Shown here piece after piece: positions 9,011 to 16,459 of a stretch of DNA of 64,000 nucleotides. This DNA comes from Chitinophaga eiseniae (lineage in GTDB: Bacteria > Bacteroidota > Bacteroidia > Chitinophagales > Chitinophagaceae). The stretch spans positions 186,001-250,000 of the forward strand of contig NZ_JABAHZ010000003.1 in assembly GCF_012641265.1 (NCBI RefSeq), written 5' to 3'. Positions within the stretch are counted from its first letter, which is position 1, and each line of letters begins with the position of its first letter. The notes under the pieces were generated by a model. It did not search any database, was not told the DNA's origin, and saw only the letters and a list, made by a program, of their open reading frames with translations. A program made the translations under genes and the position numbers.

Positions 9011-10312
9011 ATGAAGAACCGTATCTTTTACATAGTACTGTTGCTATTCCTGGGCCTGGCAGCCCATACTAACGCGCAGGCCGATAAATGGACCGGCACC
9101 TGGCGTATGGAATATAAACCCTGGCCGGGCCGCCCTCCGCTGGTAATAGAACTGCAGGTAGGATTACCCGGCCAGCAAACACTGTACCCCGCGTTACTAA
9201 AACTGGACTATGGCAACACCTTTCATGGCGTTTATGAATTGCTGCTGGCCACCAAAAGTGCTACCCAGCTGGGCATTGGCCGGTTTAAATATCCCGTTAG
9301 CGAAACGCCCTTCCGTCTCGGCTCCTGGATGCTTTATCTAAATGGCACCTTCAACTACGGCAAACCAACTAACGGTCCCGCCTATATGCAACTCAGCCGG
9401 ATGTGGATCAAAGATTTCGGCCTTTTCATGAAAGGGCTGGATGACGACGATGAAATATACACCAGTACCAAGGTTACGCTCAGAGGCTTGCTATACCAGG
9501 ACAGTATACGGCTGAAAAAGATCAACGCCCAACCCTGGACTGGTCCGCATACCAACAGGATCATTCATCCCGAAGAAGATAGCATTTACTTTGGCATTTA
9601 TGACCAGGTGATTACTTCCGACAGCGTCGTTCAATTATCCATCAAAGACGACGACCAGCTCGATAAAGACACCGTTACCCTGGTACACAACGGCCGCGTA
9701 CTACTACATCGTATGGAGATGAACGATCAAACCCGTGAGCAACGCATCCTTCTGGACACCGGCATGAACATCCTCACCTTTTTTGCCGACAACTACGGAG
9801 GCCTTCCTCCCAATACCGGCAATATGCGGATCACCACGGAAGGGAAAACACATGTTTTTGATTTTGCGCACCGGGCCAACTGGTATGCCACCTACCTGGT
9901 AGCACAATTTTATAGGAAGCCTGCTGCGCCCACAGCCCCTATCAAGGCGCCGCCGCCAACGACAACCCGGAAAAATGAATCACTCACCAGTTTTACCGTA
10001 CATCAGGCAGATATTATACTGGAACTATGGGACGCCCAACAGGAAGATGGAGACAGTATTTCCTTACGGCTAAATGATAACTGGATAGCCACCGGGCTGC
10101 CGGTAAAGAAAGCGGTACAGCAAATAAAAATATCGCTGCAACCCGGCGAAAATACGCTGCTCTTTATGGCAGATAACCTCGGCAGCATTCCACCTAATAC
10201 GGCGGCACTCCGCATCCGGTTTGGCACACAGGCCAAAACGCTGGAACTGAAAACAGATTTCCAACGCAATAACCTGGTGAAGATCATATATGATCCTCCC
10301 GCCCAACCATAA
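9011..10312 (+). CDS. Secreted protein with a duplicated C-terminal domain, function unknown
   Basis: A 433-residue protein with a clear signal peptide (MKNRIFYIVLLLFLGL...TNAQ, cut near 22). The first 180 residues start TGTWRMEYKPWPGRPP and are rich in aromatic residues; I do not recognise a family. Two copies of a beta-rich domain of about 90 residues follow (about 185-275 and 325-410), joined by a Pro/Thr linker (KPAAPTAPIKAPPPTTT). Both copies end in the same signature: FFADNYGGLPPNTGNMRI in the first, LLFMADNLGSIPPNTAALRI in the second. It lies 49 bp after the amine operon in the same direction, so cotranscription is possible but a shared role is not shown. Its stop is 5 bp from the convergent DoxX gene. 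Confidence 0.82.
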   Translation: MKNRIFYIVLLLFLGLAAHTNAQADKWTGTWRMEYKPWPGRPPLVIELQVGLPGQQTLYPALLKLDYGNTFHGVYELLLATKSATQLGIGRFKYPVSETPFRLGSWMLYLNGTFNYGKPTNGPAYMQLSRMWIKDFGLFMKGLDDDDEIYTSTKVTLRGLLYQDSIRLKKINAQPWTGPHTNRIIHPEEDSIYFGIYDQVITSDSVVQLSIKDDDQLDKDTVTLVHNGRVLLHRMEMNDQTREQRILLDTGMNILTFFADNYGGLPPNTGNMRITTEGKTHVFDFAHRANWYATYLVAQFYRKPAAPTAPIKAPPPTTTRKNESLTSFTVHQADIILELWDAQQEDGDSISLRLNDNWIATGLPVKKAVQQIKISLQPGENTLLFMADNLGSIPPNTAALRIRFGTQAKTLELKTDFQRNNLVKIIYDPPAQP

Positions 10313-10317
10313 GCTTA

Positions 10318-10755
10318 CTATTTGTTTCTCAGCGCATCCACACTCCATTTATACCCGGAAAGTGTGGATAACAAAAAGCTGGCGGCGCTGGCGGTAAATA
10401 CGGAGTAATTCAACGGAGACTGTATCCCAAAAGCCACAGCCATAGACAATCCAAACAACAATAACAGGATGCCACTACCCAGAGCGGCCAAACGTGTCCA
10501 TAATCCAATAACCAATAGCAATCCAAAGCCTATTTCTCCCGCAGTAGCTACCGCGGCAAAAAACTCGGCCACTTTGTACGGTAAAAAGGACATCAATTGA
10601 TAGGCATAGGTCATGAAATGCTGCCAGTCGCCCCAGCTGATGCGGGCGCCTCCGGGAGGTCCCCAAACACCCAGGCGATCCAGTCCGGCACAGAGATAGC
10701 TGGCGCCCAGCGCCCATCTTAAATATAATTGCAGCAATGGCTGTTGATGTTTCAT
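10318..10755 (-). CDS. DoxX-family membrane protein
   Basis: A 145-residue protein with four hydrophobic segments (for example LQLYLRWALGASYLCAGLD, VATAGEIGFGLLLVIGLW and LGSGILLLLFGLSMAVAFGI). The N-terminal RWALGASYLCAGLDRLG and the second-helix GEIGFGLLLVIGLWTRLAA fit the DoxX/DoxD group of inner-membrane proteins, whose biochemical role is mostly undefined. Length is usual for the family. It is a single minus-strand gene convergent with the secreted protein ending at 10312. The asnA terminator at 10841-10884 separates it from the gene upstream. Confidence 0.8.
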   Translation of the reverse strand: MKHQQPLLQLYLRWALGASYLCAGLDRLGVWGPPGGARISWGDWQHFMTYAYQLMSFLPYKVAEFFAAVATAGEIGFGLLLVIGLWTRLAALGSGILLLLFGLSMAVAFGIQSPLNYSVFTASAASFLLSTLSGYKWSVDALRNK

Positions 10756-10840
10756 CGATCATTCATTTACCCGGTAAAAGTACGTTACACAAACGAAGTG
10801 GCAGTAGTCCAGTTCTCCGATAACTGGTAGTCCAACCGGC

Positions 10841-10884
10841 ATAAAAAAACCGTTGCCGGCTGCTAATAGCAACCGGCAACGGTT
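10841..10884 (-). terminator. Rho-independent terminator of asnA
   Basis: On the minus strand a 12-bp perfect stem (AACCGTTGCCGG paired with CCGGCAACGGTT) is extended by TGCTA/TAGCA after one mismatch. It is followed directly by a run of seven T. It lies just after the asnA stop at 10903. Confidence 0.88.
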
Positions 10885-10902
10885 ATAATATGATATCATT
10901 CC

Positions 10903-11889
10903 TTATGCGTCGGGCCAGATGCCTGACTGTACTTCTGAAATTTTCTTTTTCTGCAGCAGGAACATGCACAGCCTGGATTGTCCGATTCCTCCGCCAATAC
11001 TGAGTGGATACACGTTATTGAGCACGTTGCTGTGGAACTGTAAACCACTTCTGTGCCCGCAGCCCAGCAATGTCAGTTGACTGCCCAGCGATGCAGCATT
11101 TACACGTATTCCCATGGAAGATATTTCCAATGCCCTGTCCAGTGCCGGGTTCCACAAAATCAAATCACCGTTCAGGCCCTGATAGCCGTCTTCGTTATCA
11201 GATGACCAGTCATCATAATCCGGGGCACGATCGTCATGCACGGCATTGTTGGAAAGCTTTCCACCGATACCCATAATAAATACGGCGCCATGGAGTTTGG
11301 CAATCCGGTTTTCGCGCTCTTTGCAGTCCAGGTCGGGATACAGCTGTAGCAGCTCTTCGCTGTGTATAAAATAAACAGATTCAGGTAAGTCCAGCACCCG
11401 TACATGTTTTTCTTCCAGCATTTTATTGGTATCCAGGATGGCCTGGTAAATTTTCTTTACCGTTTCTTTCAGATAGGGAATGTTCCGGTGTTCATCCAGG
11501 ATACATTTTTCCCAATCCCACTGGTCTACATAAAAACTATGTATATCCGACACCACTTCATCGGGCCGGATGGCTCTCATATCCGTAACAATGCCGGTTT
11601 CCGGCTCCATGTCCAGCTCATGCAGGCGCATTCTTTTCCACTTGGCGAGCGACTGTACAATTTCCACCTGGTAGGGAATATTTTTCAGGTTAAAGCGGAT
11701 GGGTTGTTCCACTCCATTTAAATCGTCATTAAACCCGGTGCCGGATTTTACAAATAAAGGCGCGGATACTTTGGTTAAGGATAACTGTTTACATAACTGT
11801 GTGGAAAAATAATCCTTTATCAGGGAAACACCTTTCTCCCCGTAAAGCAATTCTTCTTTAGATACTTTAGCTGGCTTTGTCATCTGCAT
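10903..11889 (-). CDS. asnA: Aspartate--ammonia ligase (asparagine synthetase A)
   Basis: A 328-residue cytoplasmic enzyme, full length for AsnA, which makes asparagine from aspartate, ammonia and ATP. It has the class II aminoacyl-tRNA-synthetase-like fold. Family features include PLFVKSGTGFNDDLNGVE near 45-62, YVDQWDWEK near 120-128 and the C-terminal SIGGGIGQSRLCMFLL near 297-312. A second Met two codons in (11883) is an equally good start. It is monocistronic, with a strong terminator downstream. Confidence 0.95.
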   Translation of the reverse strand: MQMTKPAKVSKEELLYGEKGVSLIKDYFSTQLCKQLSLTKVSAPLFVKSGTGFNDDLNGVEQPIRFNLKNIPYQVEIVQSLAKWKRMRLHELDMEPETGIVTDMRAIRPDEVVSDIHSFYVDQWDWEKCILDEHRNIPYLKETVKKIYQAILDTNKMLEEKHVRVLDLPESVYFIHSEELLQLYPDLDCKERENRIAKLHGAVFIMGIGGKLSNNAVHDDRAPDYDDWSSDNEDGYQGLNGDLILWNPALDRALEISSMGIRVNAASLGSQLTLLGCGHRSGLQFHSNVLNNVYPLSIGGGIGQSRLCMFLLQKKKISEVQSGIWPDA

Positions 11890-12324
11890 GATGCAATAAC
11901 TTTTTAAATTTTGATAAAAATGAAGAATGATTGTTTTGGCGACCTATATAATCACTAAAATAGTTCTTTCACTGTATAAATCTCAACAAAAGAACGAAAT
12001 TATTAAACACTTTCCATTCAAACCGAAAAATTTACAGAAAAATGGGATAAAAACCGATTTTTATTCGACAAATTGGCTAATAACTGTGTAAAATCATAAA
12101 AAACGGGGACGTCATTCCATTTTTATTCATTTCATTTGATAGTTTAAGATACTTATTATCATAAGAAGAAAGATGGCATTGGCGGTACAACTTCACCGGA
12201 CCGTCGTTTGCGCCGGTCCATTCTTTTTGCTACCAACTCCAAAGCCGCTATATTTGATCCTTGAAAAATCATATTGCTAACCCCATCCGGCATTAACGCA
12301 CCCACCGGTGGAAAACAATCATCC
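11890..12324. other. Intergenic region between divergent asnA and a secreted-protein gene
   Basis: 435 bp without a credible gene. The left half is AT-rich and should hold the asnA promoter, though I see no consensus match on the minus strand. The right half has a short hairpin (GGACCG at 12198-12203 with CGGTCC at 12214-12219) followed by a T-rich stretch, then the promoter at 12226-12256. The hairpin could be a weak terminator or part of a small transcript; this is unresolved. Confidence 0.5.
12226..12256 (+). promoter_or_regulatory. Bacteroidota-type promoter (-33 TTTG, -7 TATATTTG)
   Basis: TTTG at 12226-12229 and TATATTTG at 12249-12256 match TTTG-N19-TAnnTTTG exactly, with the 19-bp spacing. 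It lies about 70 bp before the start of the secreted protein at 12325, giving a leader of roughly 60 nt. Confidence 0.75.
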
Positions 12325-12915
12325 ATGAACAACAAAATAAAAATACTCAGCCTCACACTAAGCCTCTGGGCTGCTACCACAGCCGCACAATCCAAAGTAA
12401 ACGACTACCTTCACATTCCCGGCCCTATTCAGTTGAACAACACCAGCTACAACCTGGTATGGACTTCCCATCCCAACAACAACTACTACAAGCAAGAATA
12501 CCTTACAGCAGGCGACAACCTCGAAAAATTTAAATCGCTTGTTACGGTTGACTTTCTCCAGGGCAACTTCCAGCCCCGGGATCTGGCCGGCCAGAAAGTG
12601 GAAGAATTGAAGAAATTGAAGGCCACCAACCCGATGATCAACTACAACGTTTATGAAAAGAACCAGGAATATATCCTCGACTTCCTTATCAGTCAAGCCT
12701 CCGCAGATGGGAAAGGTATTGCCATTATAGAAAGAAATGTATACCGCTATCATGCCGTTGACAACAACGGCGTTAAGGGCCTGTTACTCTTCGCTGCCAG
12801 CCAACGGGCATACGGCCCGGAAGTAACTGCCTTTCTGAAAAAATTATCAGTGGAGAAAAGTAAGTTGGTAGACGCTGTGGCCACGTATAAATTACCGGAA
12901 GTGAGTATTAAATAA
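12325..12915 (+). CDS. Small secreted/periplasmic protein, function unknown
   Basis: A 196-residue protein starting at 12325 (MNNKIKILSLTLSLWAATTAAQ, a plain signal peptide cut near 22). The open frame begins 17 codons earlier, but those residues would spoil the signal peptide. The mature part is a single compact domain (LHIPGPIQLNNTSYNLVWTS, later LDFLISQASADGKGIAIIER) with no motif I can name. The alternation of short hydrophobic and polar stretches suggests a beta-rich fold. It has its own strong promoter (12226-12256), which suggests it is well expressed. No operon partner: the next gene has its own -7 element. Confidence 0.8.
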   Translation: MNNKIKILSLTLSLWAATTAAQSKVNDYLHIPGPIQLNNTSYNLVWTSHPNNNYYKQEYLTAGDNLEKFKSLVTVDFLQGNFQPRDLAGQKVEELKKLKATNPMINYNVYEKNQEYILDFLISQASADGKGIAIIERNVYRYHAVDNNGVKGLLLFAASQRAYGPEVTAFLKKLSVEKSKLVDAVATYKLPEVSIK

Positions 12916-12934
12916 ACGCTTTGGAGAAAATTTT

Positions 12935-12942
12935 TATTTTTG
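12935..12942 (+). promoter_or_regulatory. -7 promoter element (TATTTTTG) for the HopJ-family gene
   Basis: Matches TAnnTTTG; no TTTG at the expected upstream spacing. A small hairpin (GCCCC/GGGGC, 12942-12959) sits in the leader before the start at 12991. Confidence 0.45.
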
Positions 12943-12990
12943 CCCCCATTAAAAGGGGCACTGCCTCTTCCGTTAAATATTATATACTAC

Positions 12991-13332
12991 ATGAAAGAAG
13001 CACTGACTACTTTACTTAAGAATTTAAAAGACAACACCGCCACTTTCAAAGAGGTGATTGAATTTATAGAAACACATTACCAGCATCAACCCACCGCTTT
13101 TAAAAACGGCGACGCCTATAATGAAGCCACGCAAAACCAGGGCAGTGCCAAAGTTTTTGCTTTTGCCCGGTTGCAACAGCTAAGTAAAGAAGATACGCTT
13201 TATTTATTTGCAGAACATTATCAATCAGTGCTGCAGCATCCGGAGGGAACAGATCACCAGAATATCCGGCAGTTTATGACGCACGGCTGGGATGGGGTTG
13301 TGTTTGAAGGAACAGCGTTATTGGCAAAGTAA
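12991..13332 (+). CDS. HopJ-family protein (named after a type III effector, role unknown)
   Basis: A 113-residue protein starting at 12991 (MKEALTTLLKNLKDNTATF). The open frame extends 17 codons further upstream, but that would overlap the -7 element. It matches the small HopJ family throughout: FKEVIEFIETHYQHQPTAF, then NQGSAKVFAFARLQQLSKED and the C-terminal HGWDGVVFEGTALL. The family name comes from a Pseudomonas effector annotation, but homologues occur widely in free-living bacteria without type III secretion. There is no signal peptide and no secretion gene nearby, so a cytoplasmic housekeeping role is more likely. Followed by a strong terminator. Confidence 0.85.
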   Translation: MKEALTTLLKNLKDNTATFKEVIEFIETHYQHQPTAFKNGDAYNEATQNQGSAKVFAFARLQQLSKEDTLYLFAEHYQSVLQHPEGTDHQNIRQFMTHGWDGVVFEGTALLAK

Positions 13333-13342
13333 ATTAAAAGAC

Positions 13343-13379
13343 AAAAGGGCCGGCAAATTTATATCTGCCGGCCCTTTTT
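13343..13379. terminator. Bidirectional rho-independent terminator
   Basis: A 13-bp perfect stem (AAAAGGGCCGGCA at 13343-13355 with its complement at 13366-13378) flanked by A-rich and T-rich tracts. It serves the HopJ-family gene on the plus strand and the thioredoxin gene ending at 13382 on the minus strand. Confidence 0.9.
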
Positions 13380-13381
13380 AA

Positions 13382-14908
13382 TTATTTTCGTTTCAACACG
13401 GAACCAATCATCAATTCCAGCGTCCGTTCATTACTTCCATCTATCCGGAAATCTGTAAACACGAGCTGTCCATTTTGATCGATGAGGAAGTTGGTAGGTT
13501 CTCCCCGTACTTTATATACCCTGGCAGCCCAATCGCCGTCGGCGCGTAGCGGGGTGAAGGAATAACCCGTTCCTTTCATAAATGGTACTACATATTCGTC
13601 CTGGTCGGGAGATACATTAATTCCCACGTAGGCTACATCCTGTCCCTTAAATTTGTCCATTACATTTTGAAAATGTGGAAATTCGCCGCGGCAGGGACCA
13701 CAACCAGGGAACCAGAAAGTCAGCAGCACTACTTTCCCCTTGTAATCTTCCAGGGAAGCAGTTCCGGAGGAAGTATACAGGCCGAGGTTAAAAGGAGGCG
13801 CAGGTTTAATGGCCTGTTGTCTTATCTGCCATACATCATTTTCTATCTGCTGATGATCTTTTCCCTGGGCCTTTCCATATACTTCCAGCCCTTTCCATAA
13901 ATCGTCTGTTGGCTCCTTGGCGTAAATAGTAGCCAGCCCGTTATAGGCATCAGCGGTATTTCCCAAACCATGGGCAGCCTGGGCTTTCAACTGGGCGATA
14001 AAGGTAGTCAGTCTTGAATAGCGGGGCAGTTTTATGCCAGCCAGCATATCAGCGGCTTCTTTAAATTGCTGCTGTTGTATCAGGGTGTGGATCGTCACAA
14101 TCTTTCCTGCCAGGGTATCTTTTGCCCCCCAGCCTTCCTGGCCCTTCAGGGCAGCTGCCAGCGCTACCGCCTTTGCGGGATTGGTTTTCAGGTAGATACT
14201 AAACAAGTCATCCATGCCTCCCGACGACCAGCTGAACTTTGCCGGCGGATAGGCAGCACGCATCTGCTCATACACCATAATTTTTTCTGCGGTATCCCGG
14301 CTCCGGGCGCCCAGCCAGTATAAGCCCTGTGCCCCACGCTCGCTTTGCGGAAATTTTTTGGCCAGGTCATACAACATGGTCCGCCATTTCTTCCCGTCGA
14401 CATGCTCAAAATCCATGGCATAATAAAAAGCATAACCCGGATCTGAAGGATCGGCTGCAGATGCTTTGCCCATATATTCTCTTGCACCGTCCTGGTTTCC
14501 CCAGCGGTCAGCATCAATAGACAAATCCCTCCAGGCCGGGGCCAGCCGGGGATTCAATGCTACGGCTTTTAACAGGTACGGTCTGGCCTTTGGACTTTCT
14601 ACATCCGCAAAGGCTTCGCCCAGCGCAAAGGGTACAACCGCTGATTTGGGAAATTGTTTTGCCCATTGCTCATACTGTCCCTTCAGCAGCGACACCACAG
14701 AATCGCCATTGCGGTAAGACGCATTGGGAATACTTTTACGAAATGCGGCTATAAACTCGTGATGCGCCCCCAGGCTATCGGGATACTTCCCTATCACCGC
14801 TTTTAACTCACTGACACTTGCTTTGCTTTCCTGCGCCAGCGCGGGCATTACCGGGAGCCCTGCCAACAGCAGGGCAATACCGGTATGGATGATTTTCTTA
14901 CAAGTCAT
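13382..14908 (-). CDS. Exported TlpA-like thioredoxin with N-terminal TPR-like region
   Basis: A 508-residue protein with a signal peptide (GIALLLAGLPVMPALAQ, cut near 25). Residues about 30-350 are alpha-helical and repetitive (VVPFALGEAFADVESPKARP, LNPRLAPAWRDLSIDADRWG), consistent with tetratricopeptide-like repeats. The C-terminal 140 residues form a TlpA/ResA-type thioredoxin domain with the redox motif CGPC in TFWFPGCGPCRGEFPHF. Such proteins act in the periplasm or at the cell surface on disulfides. It is the last gene of the minus-strand sigma-FecR-SusC-SusD operon, 11 bp after the SusD stop. Thioredoxin-like proteins often accompany SusCD pairs in Bacteroidota, but the reason is not established. 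Confidence 0.88.
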   Translation of the reverse strand: MTCKKIIHTGIALLLAGLPVMPALAQESKASVSELKAVIGKYPDSLGAHHEFIAAFRKSIPNASYRNGDSVVSLLKGQYEQWAKQFPKSAVVPFALGEAFADVESPKARPYLLKAVALNPRLAPAWRDLSIDADRWGNQDGAREYMGKASAADPSDPGYAFYYAMDFEHVDGKKWRTMLYDLAKKFPQSERGAQGLYWLGARSRDTAEKIMVYEQMRAAYPPAKFSWSSGGMDDLFSIYLKTNPAKAVALAAALKGQEGWGAKDTLAGKIVTIHTLIQQQQFKEAADMLAGIKLPRYSRLTTFIAQLKAQAAHGLGNTADAYNGLATIYAKEPTDDLWKGLEVYGKAQGKDHQQIENDVWQIRQQAIKPAPPFNLGLYTSSGTASLEDYKGKVVLLTFWFPGCGPCRGEFPHFQNVMDKFKGQDVAYVGINVSPDQDEYVVPFMKGTGYSFTPLRADGDWAARVYKVRGEPTNFLIDQNGQLVFTDFRIDGSNERTLELMIGSVLKRK

Positions 14909-14919
14909 ATGGATGGTTT

Positions 14920-16449
14920 TTAATATTTATTTTGTTCAATTAAACCGTTACTGGAAATAATTTCTGTACGGGGAAGCGGCGCTGCAAAACGCCGTCCATT
15001 CTTAGGCAGCGAATAAGTCTGCGTTGGCTCTCCCACCGATACCTTTGCATTATTATATGGATAAAATGTTCTGTTGAGTACTACATCATCATTTGGATCC
15101 TCGTTGTTATTCAACCGCCTGATGTCAAACCAGCGTTGTGTAAAAGGCATTTCCCGGCGGCGTTCTTCCAGGATCAGTTTTATCGCATCATCTTTACCAG
15201 CGGCCGTAAGATTGACCCAGGGACCAGGCTTCATGCGTTTTGCCCGTAGGGTATTTACCGCTGTCATTGCATCGCTGATATTGTTGGCACGCGCCTGGCA
15301 CTCCGCCTTTATCAGCAGCATCTCCGCAACTGTAGGACCTGAAGGTATCCGGTCTTTAAAAAAGAAAATGTATCCCGGGTAACTATATGCCGGTTTGATC
15401 AAACCACGGTCGTAAGAATAATTTTCTACGATATGATATTCATAACGCAGATCGTGATCCCGGTCGTACAGATCCAGCAAAGCCTTGCTGGGTATGTACC
15501 ACCAGGATTCATGGTACAGCATCCGGAAGTACAGGAACTCTTTCCAGCCTATCATATCTGTCATGTCGGACTGGTTGTTGTGCGTATACGGATATTTAAT
15601 AGTCACTGTTTGTGCATTCGGTGTACCCGCATTAATCGTTACGTTCCCGTCATTCCCGTATTTCATCTCCGTATTATAATCTACCAGTTGGCTGTACTCT
15701 GCTAATGCTGCGTTGGCATACTTCAGCGCCTCCGTATAATTATTCCGGTTTAAATAATAACGTGCTGCAAAGCCGCTAACCCCTGCTTTGCTGGCCCGCC
15801 AGTGGCGGGGTGTTCCTCCCCCGGTCAGTGATACCGGTGTTTTCAGCGCTTCCACCAGGTCTGATTCGATCAGGTTATACACCTTTTCCAGTGGTTGGCG
15901 CACTACCGGCTCTTCAAACCCGGTGCCCTGCTTTAGCGGTAAACCGGCTTCCTGTTTATTGGCATCTGTAAAAGGTAAACAATAAGTGTTGGCCAATACC
16001 CAATAGCTGTAGGCCCTGATGAAATGTGCATCTGCCTTTATAACCGCTTTTTCATCGGCTGTACCAGTCACTTTATCTACATAGGACAGGGCCATATTGG
16101 CATTAAAGATCTTTCTATATTCTCCGCTCCAGAACGATTCACGGCCATCATCCGGGAGGTTGTTGATATCCCATAACGTAAACTCCACCAGTGCCATGGA
16201 AAAGGTAGAAGGACGGGCATTGTACAGGTCTAGCGGAAGATCTGCATCATCGGTACTGTAAATGGCGGTCCTGTTACCTTCCTGGTAAAAGGTGCTATAA
16301 TTATTCAACAACGCATTTAGCTGTGCAGTAGTGGTTACTACCAGCGACGATGTTTTTGAAGGCGGTTCATTCAGGTATTTATCACATGAAGAGAGTAAAG
16401 TCAGCAGTGCCATACCCGGCAACAAGCGGTATATTTTATTGATCAGCAT
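14920..16449 (-). CDS. SusD/RagB-family surface lipoprotein
   Basis: A 509-residue lipoprotein. The signal peptide ends in the lipobox LLSSC with Cys22, followed by DKYLNEPPS, the usual SusD mature start. The N-terminal SusD domain (about 30-250) and the C-terminal RagB/SusD domain (about 270-509) are recognisable; the latter has AEMLLIKAECQARANN and EERRREMPFTQRWFDIRRLN. SusD proteins cap the paired SusC channel and bind its ligand. It lies 10 bp after the SusC gene. There is no glycoside hydrolase, sulfatase or protease beside it, so the ligand cannot be read from context. A peptide or other non-glycan ligand is as likely as a glycan. Confidence 0.94.
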   Translation of the reverse strand: MLINKIYRLLPGMALLTLLSSCDKYLNEPPSKTSSLVVTTTAQLNALLNNYSTFYQEGNRTAIYSTDDADLPLDLYNARPSTFSMALVEFTLWDINNLPDDGRESFWSGEYRKIFNANMALSYVDKVTGTADEKAVIKADAHFIRAYSYWVLANTYCLPFTDANKQEAGLPLKQGTGFEEPVVRQPLEKVYNLIESDLVEALKTPVSLTGGGTPRHWRASKAGVSGFAARYYLNRNNYTEALKYANAALAEYSQLVDYNTEMKYGNDGNVTINAGTPNAQTVTIKYPYTHNNQSDMTDMIGWKEFLYFRMLYHESWWYIPSKALLDLYDRDHDLRYEYHIVENYSYDRGLIKPAYSYPGYIFFFKDRIPSGPTVAEMLLIKAECQARANNISDAMTAVNTLRAKRMKPGPWVNLTAAGKDDAIKLILEERRREMPFTQRWFDIRRLNNNEDPNDDVVLNRTFYPYNNAKVSVGEPTQTYSLPKNGRRFAAPLPRTEIISSNGLIEQNKY

Positions 16450-16459
16450 GATGGCAGAT

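Noticed and set aside
12159..12395. Minus-strand frame of 78 codons
   Set aside because: It overlaps the promoter and signal-peptide region of the plus-strand secreted protein and has no protein-like features.
12991..13332. HopJ as a type III secreted effector
   Set aside because: No type III genes are near, the organism is Bacteroidota, and the family is widespread in non-pathogens; only the name suggests an effector.
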